Origin: Clostridium zeae
Lineage (GTDB): Bacteria; Bacillota; Clostridia; Clostridiales; Clostridiaceae
DNA length: 64,000 nt
Direction of reading: 5' to 3'
Assembly (NCBI RefSeq): GCF_017312485.1
Contig: NZ_BMBA01000006.1
Span: 124,001 to 188,000 of the forward strand
Positions 57,534 to 64,000 of this stretch are shown one piece after another. Below the pieces are notes generated by a model. It was not told the origin of the DNA and ran no database searches. It saw only the letters and a list, made by a program, of their open reading frames with translations. Each line of letters starts with the position of its first letter. The first letter of the stretch is position 1. Made by a program: the position numbers and the translations under genes.

Positions 57534-58259
57534 ATGAATTTAAGTCTTTTAAAAAGATATGTCCCTGTTCTATTTGTAGTTATATGCGGTCTTTTTGTTG
57601 GGGTATATCTATCTTTCATATATGATAATCAAAATGCAAGTGCTACAATAATTAAAGTTAGGTCTTTTTCACTAAAACAACACTCTCCATTTAACTCCAA
57701 AGTCTCATATAATGGATTAGTGCACGTGGTTGATTATGATACTTCTATTGTAATTGATCTTAGATATGCTACTGATAATAACTTCACTAAAAAAAAGGTT
57801 TATCCAAAAGATATATGCCTTCTACAAAAAGGTACTCTTGATAAGCTCATTGCGGCAAATAATGAGTTTAAGACTCTTGGATATAGAATAAAAATATGGG
57901 ACGCATACCGCCCACCAGAAGTACAACAGTATTTTTGGAGCATAGTTCATGATACCCGCTTTATTGCAAGTCCTTATGCAAATTGGTCTAGACACAATAG
58001 GGGAGCTGCGGTTGATATCACATTGGTTGATGAAAATGGAAAAGAAATAGAAATGCCTACTGGTTTTGATGAGTTTAGCACCAATGCGTATAGAAACAGT
58101 ACTTCGATGAGCGTGACTGCTAGAAATAATATGAATTTACTTACTTCCATCATGGAGAAACACGGTTTTAATCCAATACAAACTGAATGGTGGCACTACG
58201 ATGATAAAGATGCAGATAATTATCCAGTTGTAAATTTATCTTTAAGTGATATACAATAA
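57534..58259 (+). CDS. D-alanyl-D-alanine dipeptidase (VanX/DdpX family, M15D)
   Basis: Zn peptidase that hydrolyses D-Ala-D-Ala. 241 residues: an N-terminal membrane helix (about 9-28), then the M15 domain with D-L-R-Y-A-T-D-N-N-F, D-A-Y-R-P-P (about 126-131), the Zn motif S-R-H-N-R-G-A-A-V-D (about 155-164) and catalytic E-W-W-H-Y near residue 225. The anchor would place the catalytic domain outside the cell, unlike cytoplasmic VanX, which suits cell-wall dipeptide recycling. No vanHA genes are nearby, so resistance is not implied. The ATG at 57534 follows AAAGGGAG; an upstream GTG in frame is weaker. Confidence 0.88.
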   Translation: MNLSLLKRYVPVLFVVICGLFVGVYLSFIYDNQNASATIIKVRSFSLKQHSPFNSKVSYNGLVHVVDYDTSIVIDLRYATDNNFTKKKVYPKDICLLQKGTLDKLIAANNEFKTLGYRIKIWDAYRPPEVQQYFWSIVHDTRFIASPYANWSRHNRGAAVDITLVDENGKEIEMPTGFDEFSTNAYRNSTSMSVTARNNMNLLTSIMEKHGFNPIQTEWWHYDDKDADNYPVVNLSLSDIQ

Positions 58260-58260
58260 T

Positions 58261-58450
58261 AAAAAATTCGCTAAAGCAATCTTCTTTAGCGAATTTTTTT
58301 GCGCATCTGCCTTTTCTGAACGTAGTGAAGAAATTCTGGCAGGCGACATAATTTTTATTTTTTACTGTTTACCCTAAATGGCTGTTCTAAGCTCTTGAAA
58401 TTACTAGGTTTAGCTAGCAAAATTTTTATACTTTCTTTAACAGTAAAAAA
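58261..58450 (+). repeat. Structured dispersed repeat, family A copy 3
   Basis: 190 bp exactly filling the gap between two convergent genes: it begins 2 bp after the dipeptidase stop and ends 1 bp before the DUF1836 stop. Helix 1 ATTCGCTAAAG with CTTTAGCGAAT, helix 2 CGCATCTGCC with GGCAGGCG, helix 3 TTACTGTT (58371-58378) with AACAGTAA (about 58439-58446). Helix 1 differs from copies 1, 2 and 4 on both arms in a way that keeps pairing. Confidence 0.85.
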
Positions 58451-58451
58451 T

Positions 58452-59045
58452 TTATTCAGCATGATATTCATTTACTAATTTTTGAACTAACTTTTTAATT
58501 ACACTTGCCTGCGCTATAAGGGACATCACCATAAAGAATATTCTTATTCTTTCTTCATCAGATGAAGCGAGTTTCAAGTTTTTCACGAAATCTTCTATCT
58601 TCTCTTCATTTAACAACGGTGCTTTCAAAAAGTCATTGAAAGTATCTGTTTGAACCTCAGAAAATACTTTATAAGCATCTTCCCATGATATTATGTCATC
58701 AGTTCTATCATTTATCTCATTAAACGCTAGTCTAAATACTTTCTTTATTTCCTCTGTTGTTAGTAATGGCCTCATATAGCTTAGAAGCATCAATTGAGCA
58801 AGGTGTAATTTTGTATAGCCTCTCTTTTTTCCATCCTCTGGTTTCGTTATTACTTCACTTTTTATATAGTTTTGAACAATATTGTTTGTGTATTTATCAT
58901 CTATAAACTTATCATTTAAATAATCAATAACTTGCGATAAAAATAAATCATATTTCGGTAACTCATCATAAGAAACCATACTGTTCTTTGACATTTCTTC
59001 TGCTAATTCTATTACATAGCTTAAATCGAAACTCTTGTCGTCCAT
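58452..59045 (-). CDS. DUF1836 domain-containing protein
   Basis: 197 residues. Contains the DUF1836 pattern: Y-D-L-F-L-S-Q-V-I-D-Y-L-N, G-Y-T-K-L-H-L-A-Q-L-M-L-L-S-Y-M-R-P-L-L-T-T-E-E-I-K-K-V-type core (about 83-112) split by the short basic K-K-R. The core resembles a winged-helix MerR-like DNA-binding domain, so a regulatory role is plausible. The C-terminal helices (about 120-195) are less conserved. The ATG at 59045 follows AGAGGTG. Its stop abuts the family A repeat. Confidence 0.85.
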   Translation of the reverse strand: MDDKSFDLSYVIELAEEMSKNSMVSYDELPKYDLFLSQVIDYLNDKFIDDKYTNNIVQNYIKSEVITKPEDGKKRGYTKLHLAQLMLLSYMRPLLTTEEIKKVFRLAFNEINDRTDDIISWEDAYKVFSEVQTDTFNDFLKAPLLNEEKIEDFVKNLKLASSDEERIRIFFMVMSLIAQASVIKKLVQKLVNEYHAE

Positions 59046-59280
59046 AATAACACCTCTAAATATAATCAATTTACTTTATCTTTTAATAATATTATATAGT
59101 ACATATAAACCTATTACAAGTTAATTCCACCTATTTATTTTGCCTATTTGGGATACTTCACTCTATCAACTTTTGACAAAATATATTAATAAAATCTCTT
59201 CCATATATATTAACATAGCTACAACAAATTACTACAATAAAAACTACTTGAGATTTAGGATTAAATTGTTTCATCTTTAG
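59046..59280. other. Non-coding region with a family B fragment
   Basis: About 235 bp of AT-rich DNA with no ORF. Its right end (59255-59280, TTAGGATTAAATTGTTTCAT) matches the right end of family B copy 3 with two or three changes. Nothing else is recognised. Confidence 0.45.
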
Positions 59281-59301
59281 TAAAATATTTAATTATTGTA
59301 T

Positions 59302-59452
59302 TTTTCCACACTAATCCACAGTTATTCACAGGTTATAAACAGTATATGTTGATAACTTAACACAACATATTGTGTCTGTATTCAAAATGTAATTTTTTTT
59401 GCACATTATCCACAATTCACATGTGGATAACCTGTTTATTACATGTGGAAAT
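59302..59452. promoter_or_regulatory. DnaA-box cluster
   Basis: Seven DnaA-box-like 9-mers in 151 bp. Perfect: TTATCCACA at 59406-59414 and on the minus strand at 59422-59430; TTATTCACA (TTATNCACA form) at 59322-59330. One mismatch: TTTTCCACA 59302-59310, TAATCCACA 59312-59320, TGTTGATAA (minus) 59347-59355. Two mismatches: TGTGGAAAT (minus) 59444-59452. The boxes sit beside about 500 bp of very AT-rich DNA. No dnaA gene is in the window. Confidence 0.8.
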
Positions 59453-59872
59453 ACTGCTAAAATAATTTATTCTTCAACAAATTATTTCATTTTAATGCCT
59501 TTAAAATATTACATTATTTTTACAGCTCAATTATTTTTTGCATTTATTAATTATTTGCCTTGCTAATAACTTGTTAATTTTATAATATTATTGGCTTATT
59601 TTCCATATAAATATAAACAATTTTTATTTTTTTTACATATACTATTGATATAGCAATATAAATATCTATCACAAATAGATTAATTTCGACAATACTAATC
59701 TACTATTCCAACAAATTACTTTTTTTATTTACCAAATTTAATTTTTAATAAATGCTCATTTTTTTCAATAATTTGCTATTAATTTCTTTAAAAATATTAA
59801 TTTAATTATTTATTATTGAAGATATAGTAAATTTATTGAGGAATTATGTATTTTTAATGAAAATTAGCAGTA
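59453..59872. other. Very AT-rich stretch between the DnaA boxes and the abrB promoters
   Basis: About 420 bp, almost only A and T, no ORF and no clear hairpin. It could be an easily melted region beside the DnaA boxes or an extended regulatory region of abrB. Confidence 0.45.
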
Positions 59873-59901
59873 TTGACTTTTCAAAAAAATGGTAGTATAT
59901 T
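59873..59901 (+). promoter_or_regulatory. Upstream promoter of abrB
   Basis: -35 TTGACT (59873-59878), 17-nt spacer, -10 TATATT (59896-59901). Confidence 0.55.
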
Positions 59902-59962
59902 ATGGATATAAGTTTACTAAATAAAACTTTTGTAAAAAACTTAAAAATATTATCAATTAATA

Positions 59963-59991
59963 TTGACTTTATATTACATTTTTGCTAGTAT
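59963..59991 (+). promoter_or_regulatory. Downstream promoter of abrB
   Basis: -35 TTGACT (59963-59968), 17-nt spacer, -10 TAGTAT (59986-59991); a TATTAT overlaps. It repeats the sequence around the upstream promoter (TATTGACTTT), which suggests two tandem promoters. Confidence 0.5.
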
Positions 59992-60039
59992 TATAATATA
60001 ATTTGTCGAAAGATGTAGGATATGAGGAGGAAACAAAAA

Positions 60040-60288
60040 ATGAAATCAACAGGTGTAGTTAGAAGAGTAGATGAGTTAGGAAGAATAGTTATTCCTATAG
60101 AATTAAGAAGAACTTTAGACATAGCAGAAAAAGATGCTCTAGAAATATATGTAGATGGTGAACAAATAATTTTAAAGAAATATGAACCAGCTTGTATATT
60201 CTGCGGAGACGCAAGAGATGTTATAAACTACAGAGGAAAGAATATCTGTAAGAGCTGCTTAGTAGAACTTAAAAACGATAACAAATAA
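60040..60288 (+). CDS. abrB: AbrB family transition-state regulator
   Basis: Small DNA-binding regulator that represses post-exponential functions; in clostridia it affects the switch to solvent formation and sporulation. 82 residues: swapped-hairpin AbrB domain (G-V-V-R-R-V-D-E-L-G-R-I-V-I-P about 4-18, R-R-T-L-D about 23-27) and a C-terminal cysteine cluster, C-I-F-C-G and C-K-S-C, typical of clostridial AbrB. The ATG at 60040 follows AGGAGG; an earlier in-frame ATG includes the ribosome binding site and is rejected. The long upstream region has two promoters. Confidence 0.95.
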   Translation: MKSTGVVRRVDELGRIVIPIELRRTLDIAEKDALEIYVDGEQIILKKYEPACIFCGDARDVINYRGKNICKSCLVELKNDNK

Positions 60289-60312
60289 TTATATAGTTTT
60301 AATTTTTACTTT

Positions 60313-60348
60313 AAATAAGCGCTTCAACTCCCCTTGAAGCGCTTATTT
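60313..60348 (+). terminator. Terminator after abrB
   Basis: Perfect 14-bp arms (AATAAGCGCTTCAA and complement) with a 6-nt loop, followed by TTTTC. Confidence 0.85.
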
Positions 60349-60452
60349 TCTTTGTTTCATATGAAAACATATAATTTAAAACCCATGTGATTTAACTATC
60401 TTATTTGATTTATTAACATTTTACTGTACAAAAAAACTTAAAAATTCTCACG

Positions 60453-61292
60453 CTACATATTGGTAGAATACTTATAAACCTCTGATTTAGGAAGTTTTCG
60501 TTCCTTTGCCACCATTTTGATCGCTTCTTTCTTTTCCATACCATTACTTATATTTCTCAAGATATGTTCTTCAATGCTTAAATCTTCCCATGTTGCTTTC
60601 TTTTCATTTTCAATATCTTCTTTAGATTTACCTTCTAAAACCAATACAAATTCACCCTTAGGCTGTTTATTTGAAAAGTATGAAATGGCTTCGCTAATAG
60701 TAACTCGCACAATTTCTTCATGAAGTTTAGTTAGTTCTCTACATATAGCTATTCTTCTATTACCAAACACTTCTTTCAAAAAGTCTAATGTATTTAAAAG
60801 TCTATGAGGTGCTTCATAGAATATTATAGTTTCACTTCTATCCTTAAGAGTATTAACTACTTCCATCCTATCCTTGTTCTCTCTAGGTAAAAATCCTCTA
60901 AACATAAACTTAGTAGTATCAAAACCCGAATAAACCAATGCAGTAGTAGTTGCAGTAGCTCCAGGCAACACTTCAAATTGTATGTTTTCTTCAATGCACC
61001 TTTTCACTAGTATTTCACCAGGGTCTGATATCCCAGGCGTACCAGCATCTGATACAATAGCAACAGATCTTCCCGAATTAATTATACCTATTATATCTTC
61101 GCTTTTACCATACTCATTATGTTTATGGTAACTTATTAGAGTTTTTTTAATCTCATAATGATTAAGAAGTTTTAAAGTTTGCCTAGTATCTTCTGCCGCT
61201 ATTATATCCACTGTTTTAAGAACTTCTAAAGCTCTCAAGGTTATATCCTTTAAATTCCCTATTGGTGTAGGAACTAAATAAAGCTTTGTCAT
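60453..61292 (-). CDS. rsmI: 16S rRNA (cytidine(1402)-2'-O)-methyltransferase
   Basis: SAM-dependent methyltransferase that modifies the ribosomal P site. 279 residues. Signatures: L-V-P-T-P-I-G-N-L-K-D-I-T about 6-18, A-A-E-D-T-R-Q-T about 33-40, V-S-D-A-G-T-P-G-I-S-D-P-G about 80-92, G-A-T-A-T-T-T-A-L about 110, and F-Y-E-A-P-H-R. Five nt after the tRNA methyltransferase gene, the same pair found near abrB in Bacillus. Confidence 0.97.
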   Translation of the reverse strand: MTKLYLVPTPIGNLKDITLRALEVLKTVDIIAAEDTRQTLKLLNHYEIKKTLISYHKHNEYGKSEDIIGIINSGRSVAIVSDAGTPGISDPGEILVKRCIEENIQFEVLPGATATTTALVYSGFDTTKFMFRGFLPRENKDRMEVVNTLKDRSETIIFYEAPHRLLNTLDFLKEVFGNRRIAICRELTKLHEEIVRVTISEAISYFSNKQPKGEFVLVLEGKSKEDIENEKKATWEDLSIEEHILRNISNGMEKKEAIKMVAKERKLPKSEVYKYSTNM

Positions 61293-61297
61293 ACTTA

Positions 61298-62062
61298 TTA
61301 CCTTCTTCCATAGATTTTTTCTATTTCATCACTGTACTGTCCATTGTCATTATATACATAAAGAGGGGCTTCCCATTTCATAAACTTTCCACCATCTCTC
61401 TGACCTTCTACTAGAACTATATTTGGTTCCCTTGTTGTATTAGGATGAACCATCCTCACTCTTTTAGGCTCAATTCTATACTTTCTCATCAAACAAAATA
61501 TATCAGCAAGACGTTCCGGTCTATGTACCATGTAAAGTCGACCATTATCCTTAAGGAGAACTCTCGCTGCACTTATTACATCCTCTAAGGTACATAATAT
61601 TTCATGCCTTGCAATAGCCGTTTTATCACTTGGATTAATTATTCCTGAACTAGCTAATTTATAAGGTGGATTTACAGTAACCACATCTGCTTTTTTTATG
61701 CTTTTCAAAAGTTGTAAGTTTGTTAAATCTCCACATATAAAATCCATCTTGTCTTCAAGTTCATTTATCTTAATACTTCTGTTTGCCATCTCTACCATTT
61801 CTTCTTGAATCTCAAGTCCAGTTATACTTGAAGCCTTAGTTTTTCCAGCCAATATAAATGGTACTATTCCTGTACCTGTGCACATGTCTATAACTCTGCT
61901 ATTATTTTTTACATTAGCAAAATTGGCTAATAGAACTGCATCTACGCCAAACCTAAAACCATCTTTTTTTTGTATTAAGTGTATTCCACCTAACTGCAAA
62001 TCATCAATACTTTCATCTTTATTTATAATCTTCTTTATTTCATCTCTATTTATATCTAACAT
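61298..62062 (-). CDS. trmN6: tRNA1(Val) (adenine(37)-N6)-methyltransferase family protein
   Basis: 254-residue class I SAM methyltransferase (YabB in Bacillus, TrmN6/YfiC in E. coli). Motifs: F-R-F-G-V-D-A-V-L-L-A-N-F about 36-48, D-M-C-T-G-T-G-I-V-P about 59-68, and the N6-adenine catalytic motif N-P-P-Y about 128-131. Start ATG at 62062 behind GAGAGGAA. It forms a two-gene operon with rsmI. Confidence 0.93.
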   Translation of the reverse strand: MLDINRDEIKKIINKDESIDDLQLGGIHLIQKKDGFRFGVDAVLLANFANVKNNSRVIDMCTGTGIVPFILAGKTKASSITGLEIQEEMVEMANRSIKINELEDKMDFICGDLTNLQLLKSIKKADVVTVNPPYKLASSGIINPSDKTAIARHEILCTLEDVISAARVLLKDNGRLYMVHRPERLADIFCLMRKYRIEPKRVRMVHPNTTREPNIVLVEGQRDGGKFMKWEAPLYVYNDNGQYSDEIEKIYGRR

Positions 62063-62233
62063 TTTGTTCCTCTCTCTTTTTGATTTGATAGATATATATA
62101 TCTACAATATATCATTGCCATCTAATACATTTATATATTATACCTAACAATAACAAATATTTAAACAAATCATTTTATCATAATTCATTCACATAGTAGA
62201 TATATTTTGCATATCTATATATTGGCAAAAATA

Positions 62234-62424
62234 AAAAAGTCACTGAAGCGACCTTCTTCAGTGAGTTTTTTAACGCATCTACCTTTCCGAATACATGTGA
62301 GGAAAATTTGGAAGGCGACATAAATTTTATTTTTTTACTGTTTACCCTAAATAACTGTTCTAAGCTCTTGAAATCGCTAGGTTTAGCTAGCAAAAAATTT
62401 TATACTTTCCTTAACAGTAAAAAA
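62234..62424 (+). repeat. Structured dispersed repeat, family A copy 4
   Basis: 191 bp. Helix 1 TCACTGAAG with CTTCAGTGA, helix 2 CGCATCTACC with a partner carrying one mismatch, helix 3 TTTTTTACTGTT (about 62331-62342) with AACAGTAAAAAA (62413-62424). From TTACTGTTTACCCTAAAT onward it is close to copy 3. The A-run at its right end supplies the T-run for the terminator of the neighbouring minus-strand gene. Confidence 0.85.
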
Positions 62425-62454
62425 TCCAATGAAGTCTTATTGACCTCATTGGAT
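62424..62454 (-). terminator. Terminator after the NlpC/P60 gene
   Basis: Arms ATCCAATGA and TCATTGGAT; on the minus strand it is followed by TTTTTTACTG, which is the end of repeat A copy 4. Confidence 0.75.
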
Positions 62455-62490
62455 AAACAATTTACTAACTATGCTCTCATTTTTAAATAA

Positions 62491-63762
62491 TTATTGCACT
62501 CTTCTTGATGCAACATAACCATAGATAGGTCCTACTTTTACATCTTCACCAGTTCTAGGTGCATGAATCATTTGACCACCACCTACATATATACCAACAT
62601 GTTCTGGTCTTGATGAAGTTCCTCTTGTAAATACCAAATCACCTGGTTGTAAATCTGCGTAAGACACTGCAGAACCAACATTTATTTGATCATATGTTGT
62701 TCTTGGAAGGCTAACTCCAAACTTTCTAAATACATAACTAGTGAAACCTGAACAGTCAAAAGAACTCGGTCCAGTAGCCCCCCATGCATAAGGAGTACCT
62801 AAGTACTTATAAGCTTCTGATAAAACTGAAGAAGATGAAGCCGGTACAGCTCCTCCTCTACTGTATACTGGAGTTGTAACTGTAGTTCTACTCTTTACTG
62901 TAGCTTTAGCCTGTTCGATATAATTTACTATCTCACTATCTAAGTCAGAACTTACTACAGTTTTTCTCACTTGTCTTAACATATCTATAGCAGAATTCAA
63001 GTCTGAAGTTGAACTTGAAGCATTTTGTATTATAGATACTGGATATTGTATAAGCACGCCCTCAGATTGTTTTAAATCTTGAGCAACTTTCTTTTGTTGT
63101 TCCTGTAAATCTGCAACCATTTTAAGCTGATCACTCTTCTTAGCATTTAATTCATCTAACTGCTTTTGAGTACTTTCATTTAATTTGGCTAATTGATCAT
63201 TTTTTGTTTTTAAATCATTTACCTTATCATCAAGCTTTTGCTTTTGATCCTTTAAGTCGCTTATGATTTGTTTATCTAAACTCATAAGCTTTCCAACAGC
63301 TTCCATTTTGCTGACGAAATCACTAAAATCTCTTGAACTTAGAATTACTGCTAAATAACTTTCCTGTCCTCCAGTTTTGTATATAGCTCTCATTCTTTCT
63401 CCAAAGACTTCTTCTTTGGCATCAAGATCTGCTCTAGCCTTATCAATCTCATCTTCAGTGTTTTTAATTTGCTTTTCTGCGCTCTTAATTTCATTTTTAT
63501 TTTTATCAATCTGTATTACTAACGGTTGGATTTGGTCATCTAATGCATCTATCTTATCAGTCAAATCACTAATCTTATTTTTCACATCGGAGTATTTGTC
63601 TCTACTATCTTGTATTTGTTGCTTTTGACTATCAGTAAGTGGCTCCGCATGTGCCTGTACACCAATCCCAAATACCAAACTGAATACGATTAACGTTGAT
63701 ATTGCTCTCTTATTCATGCGTATTCTCAGTTTACACATATTATCAGAAATACTATAACACAT
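62491..63762 (-). CDS. Secreted NlpC/P60 peptidoglycan endopeptidase with coiled-coil N terminus (CwlO/PcsB-like)
   Basis: 423 residues: a signal peptide with an unusually long N-terminal part (hydrophobic core about 20-35, cleavage after A-H-A about 39), a long coiled coil (about 42-250), a short linker, and an NlpC/P60 cysteine peptidase (about 305-423) with catalytic Cys in S-F-D-C-S-G-F and His in E-H-V-G-I. The layout is that of FtsEX-dependent hydrolases (CwlO, PcsB), and ftsEX are in this window. The ATG at 63762 is chosen because AGGGGGGAG lies just before it; the internal Met at 63717 would give a standard signal peptide but has no good ribosome binding site. Confidence 0.9.
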   Translation of the reverse strand: MCYSISDNMCKLRIRMNKRAISTLIVFSLVFGIGVQAHAEPLTDSQKQQIQDSRDKYSDVKNKISDLTDKIDALDDQIQPLVIQIDKNKNEIKSAEKQIKNTEDEIDKARADLDAKEEVFGERMRAIYKTGGQESYLAVILSSRDFSDFVSKMEAVGKLMSLDKQIISDLKDQKQKLDDKVNDLKTKNDQLAKLNESTQKQLDELNAKKSDQLKMVADLQEQQKKVAQDLKQSEGVLIQYPVSIIQNASSSTSDLNSAIDMLRQVRKTVVSSDLDSEIVNYIEQAKATVKSRTTVTTPVYSRGGAVPASSSSVLSEAYKYLGTPYAWGATGPSSFDCSGFTSYVFRKFGVSLPRTTYDQINVGSAVSYADLQPGDLVFTRGTSSRPEHVGIYVGGGQMIHAPRTGEDVKVGPIYGYVASRRVQ

Positions 63763-63799
63763 GAAAACTGCTCCCCCCCTATCATTGTTTTATACTAAA

Positions 63800-63829
63800 A
63801 TTATAACATTAAACACTTTTCGATAACAA
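63800..63829 (-). promoter_or_regulatory. Predicted promoter of the NlpC/P60 gene
   Basis: Minus strand: -35 TTGTTA (63829-63824), 18-nt spacer, -10 TATAAT (63805-63800). Confidence 0.5.
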
Positions 63830-63864
63830 TATAAATATTTACCAATTTGTTACCTTTTATGTTT

Positions 63865-63881
63865 TGTTAACAATTTGTTAA
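63865..63881 (+). promoter_or_regulatory. WalR-type direct repeat upstream of the NlpC/P60 gene
   Basis: TGTTAA-CAATT-TGTTAA on the plus strand exactly fits the WalR (YycF) consensus TGTWAH-N5-TGTWAH. It lies about 36-52 bp upstream of the predicted -35, where an activator would bind. CwlO-type hydrolases are known members of the WalRK regulon in Bacillus. A weaker TGTTAC half-site is at 63848. Confidence 0.5.
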
Positions 63882-64000
63882 TCCTTTTAATTCCTAAAAC
63901 TGCTATATAACTGGGCAAATTGTATATCCAGACTAAAATTATAATTTTTAGTTAACACTTATAATATAGTTGTTTATAAGGGTATTTTTTATACATACCT

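Noticed and set aside
57534-58259. Vancomycin resistance determinant
   Set aside because: The protein is VanX-like but has a membrane anchor, and no vanH, vanA-type ligase or vanRS genes are nearby. Cell-wall dipeptide recycling is the simpler reading.
59281-60021. Chromosomal oriC at the DnaA-box cluster
   Set aside because: No dnaA, dnaN or other origin genes are adjacent, and gene strand bias does not switch across the region. Kept as a DnaA-binding cluster only.
62178-62393. 71-codon minus-strand ORF
   Set aside because: It lies almost entirely within family A copy 4, has no ribosome binding site, and the equivalent frame is not preserved in the other copies.

Overview
The window looks like chromosome from a low-GC, spore-forming, anaerobic Firmicute of the Clostridium sensu stricto type. 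The evidence is the very AT-rich intergenic DNA, a GerA-type germination receptor, AbrB with a C-terminal cysteine cluster, a class F flavodiiron protein, a split transketolase, and the acpS-nnr-gerS-like-mazEF neighbourhood. Most genes lie on the minus strand, so the replication origin is probably off the right-hand side. I see no rRNA, tRNA, CRISPR array, prophage or intact insertion sequence.

Layout. 1-2.7 kb: germination receptor operon (A, C, and the first codons of B). 2.8-9.8 kb: murB, a PHP phosphatase, uvrC, and an elongation/division module (class B PBP, FtsW/RodA, FHA protein). 10.5-18.5 kb: a histidine operon, hisZ-G-D-C-B-H-A-F-I-E, with its own promoter and a perfect 17-bp dyad near the transcription start. 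19.1-22 kb: uvrA with an SOS-type box. 22.4-27 kb: N-acetylmuramic acid recycling (murQ-murP-mupG plus the regulator murR). 27-33.3 kb: uvrB, a PDZ membrane protein, ctpA, ftsX, ftsE. 33.6-36.6 kb: three tandem YitT-family membrane proteins. 36.7-38.5 kb: split transketolase. 39-42.6 kb: mazEF, a GerS-like protein, nnr, acpS. 42.8-47.4 kb: two small proteins of unknown role and a MoxR/DUF58/DUF4129 operon. 48-50.8 kb: the flavodiiron fusion. 50.9-59 kb: SSB, YihY, flippase, aldose epimerase-like protein, XPD-like helicase, D-Ala-D-Ala dipeptidase, DUF1836 regulator. 60-63.8 kb: abrB, rsmI, the tRNA1(Val) methyltransferase and a secreted NlpC/P60 hydrolase.

Functional themes. Cell-wall synthesis, turnover and division dominate (murB, PBP/FtsW/FHA, mupG-murPQ, ftsEX, ctpA, NlpC/P60, dipeptidase). 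Nucleotide excision repair is complete but dispersed (uvrC, uvrA, uvrB). From memory of related clostridia, ftsEX-ctpA-PDZ-uvrB-uvrA-FHA-ftsW-pbp-uvrC-murB is an old conserved block. If so, the MurNAc cluster and the his operon are insertions into it.

The least explained content is non-coding. At least four families of short inverted-repeat elements (called A-D here) are scattered between genes, even inside the his operon. Family A (about 180-190 bp, four copies) has three predicted helices whose paired bases change together between copies, so the fold appears to be conserved. A separate 238-bp structured block lies upstream of the his operon. A promoter-plus-terminator unit upstream of moxR predicts a small RNA of about 115 nt. 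A cluster of DnaA boxes precedes abrB, and a WalR-type direct repeat precedes the NlpC/P60 gene.
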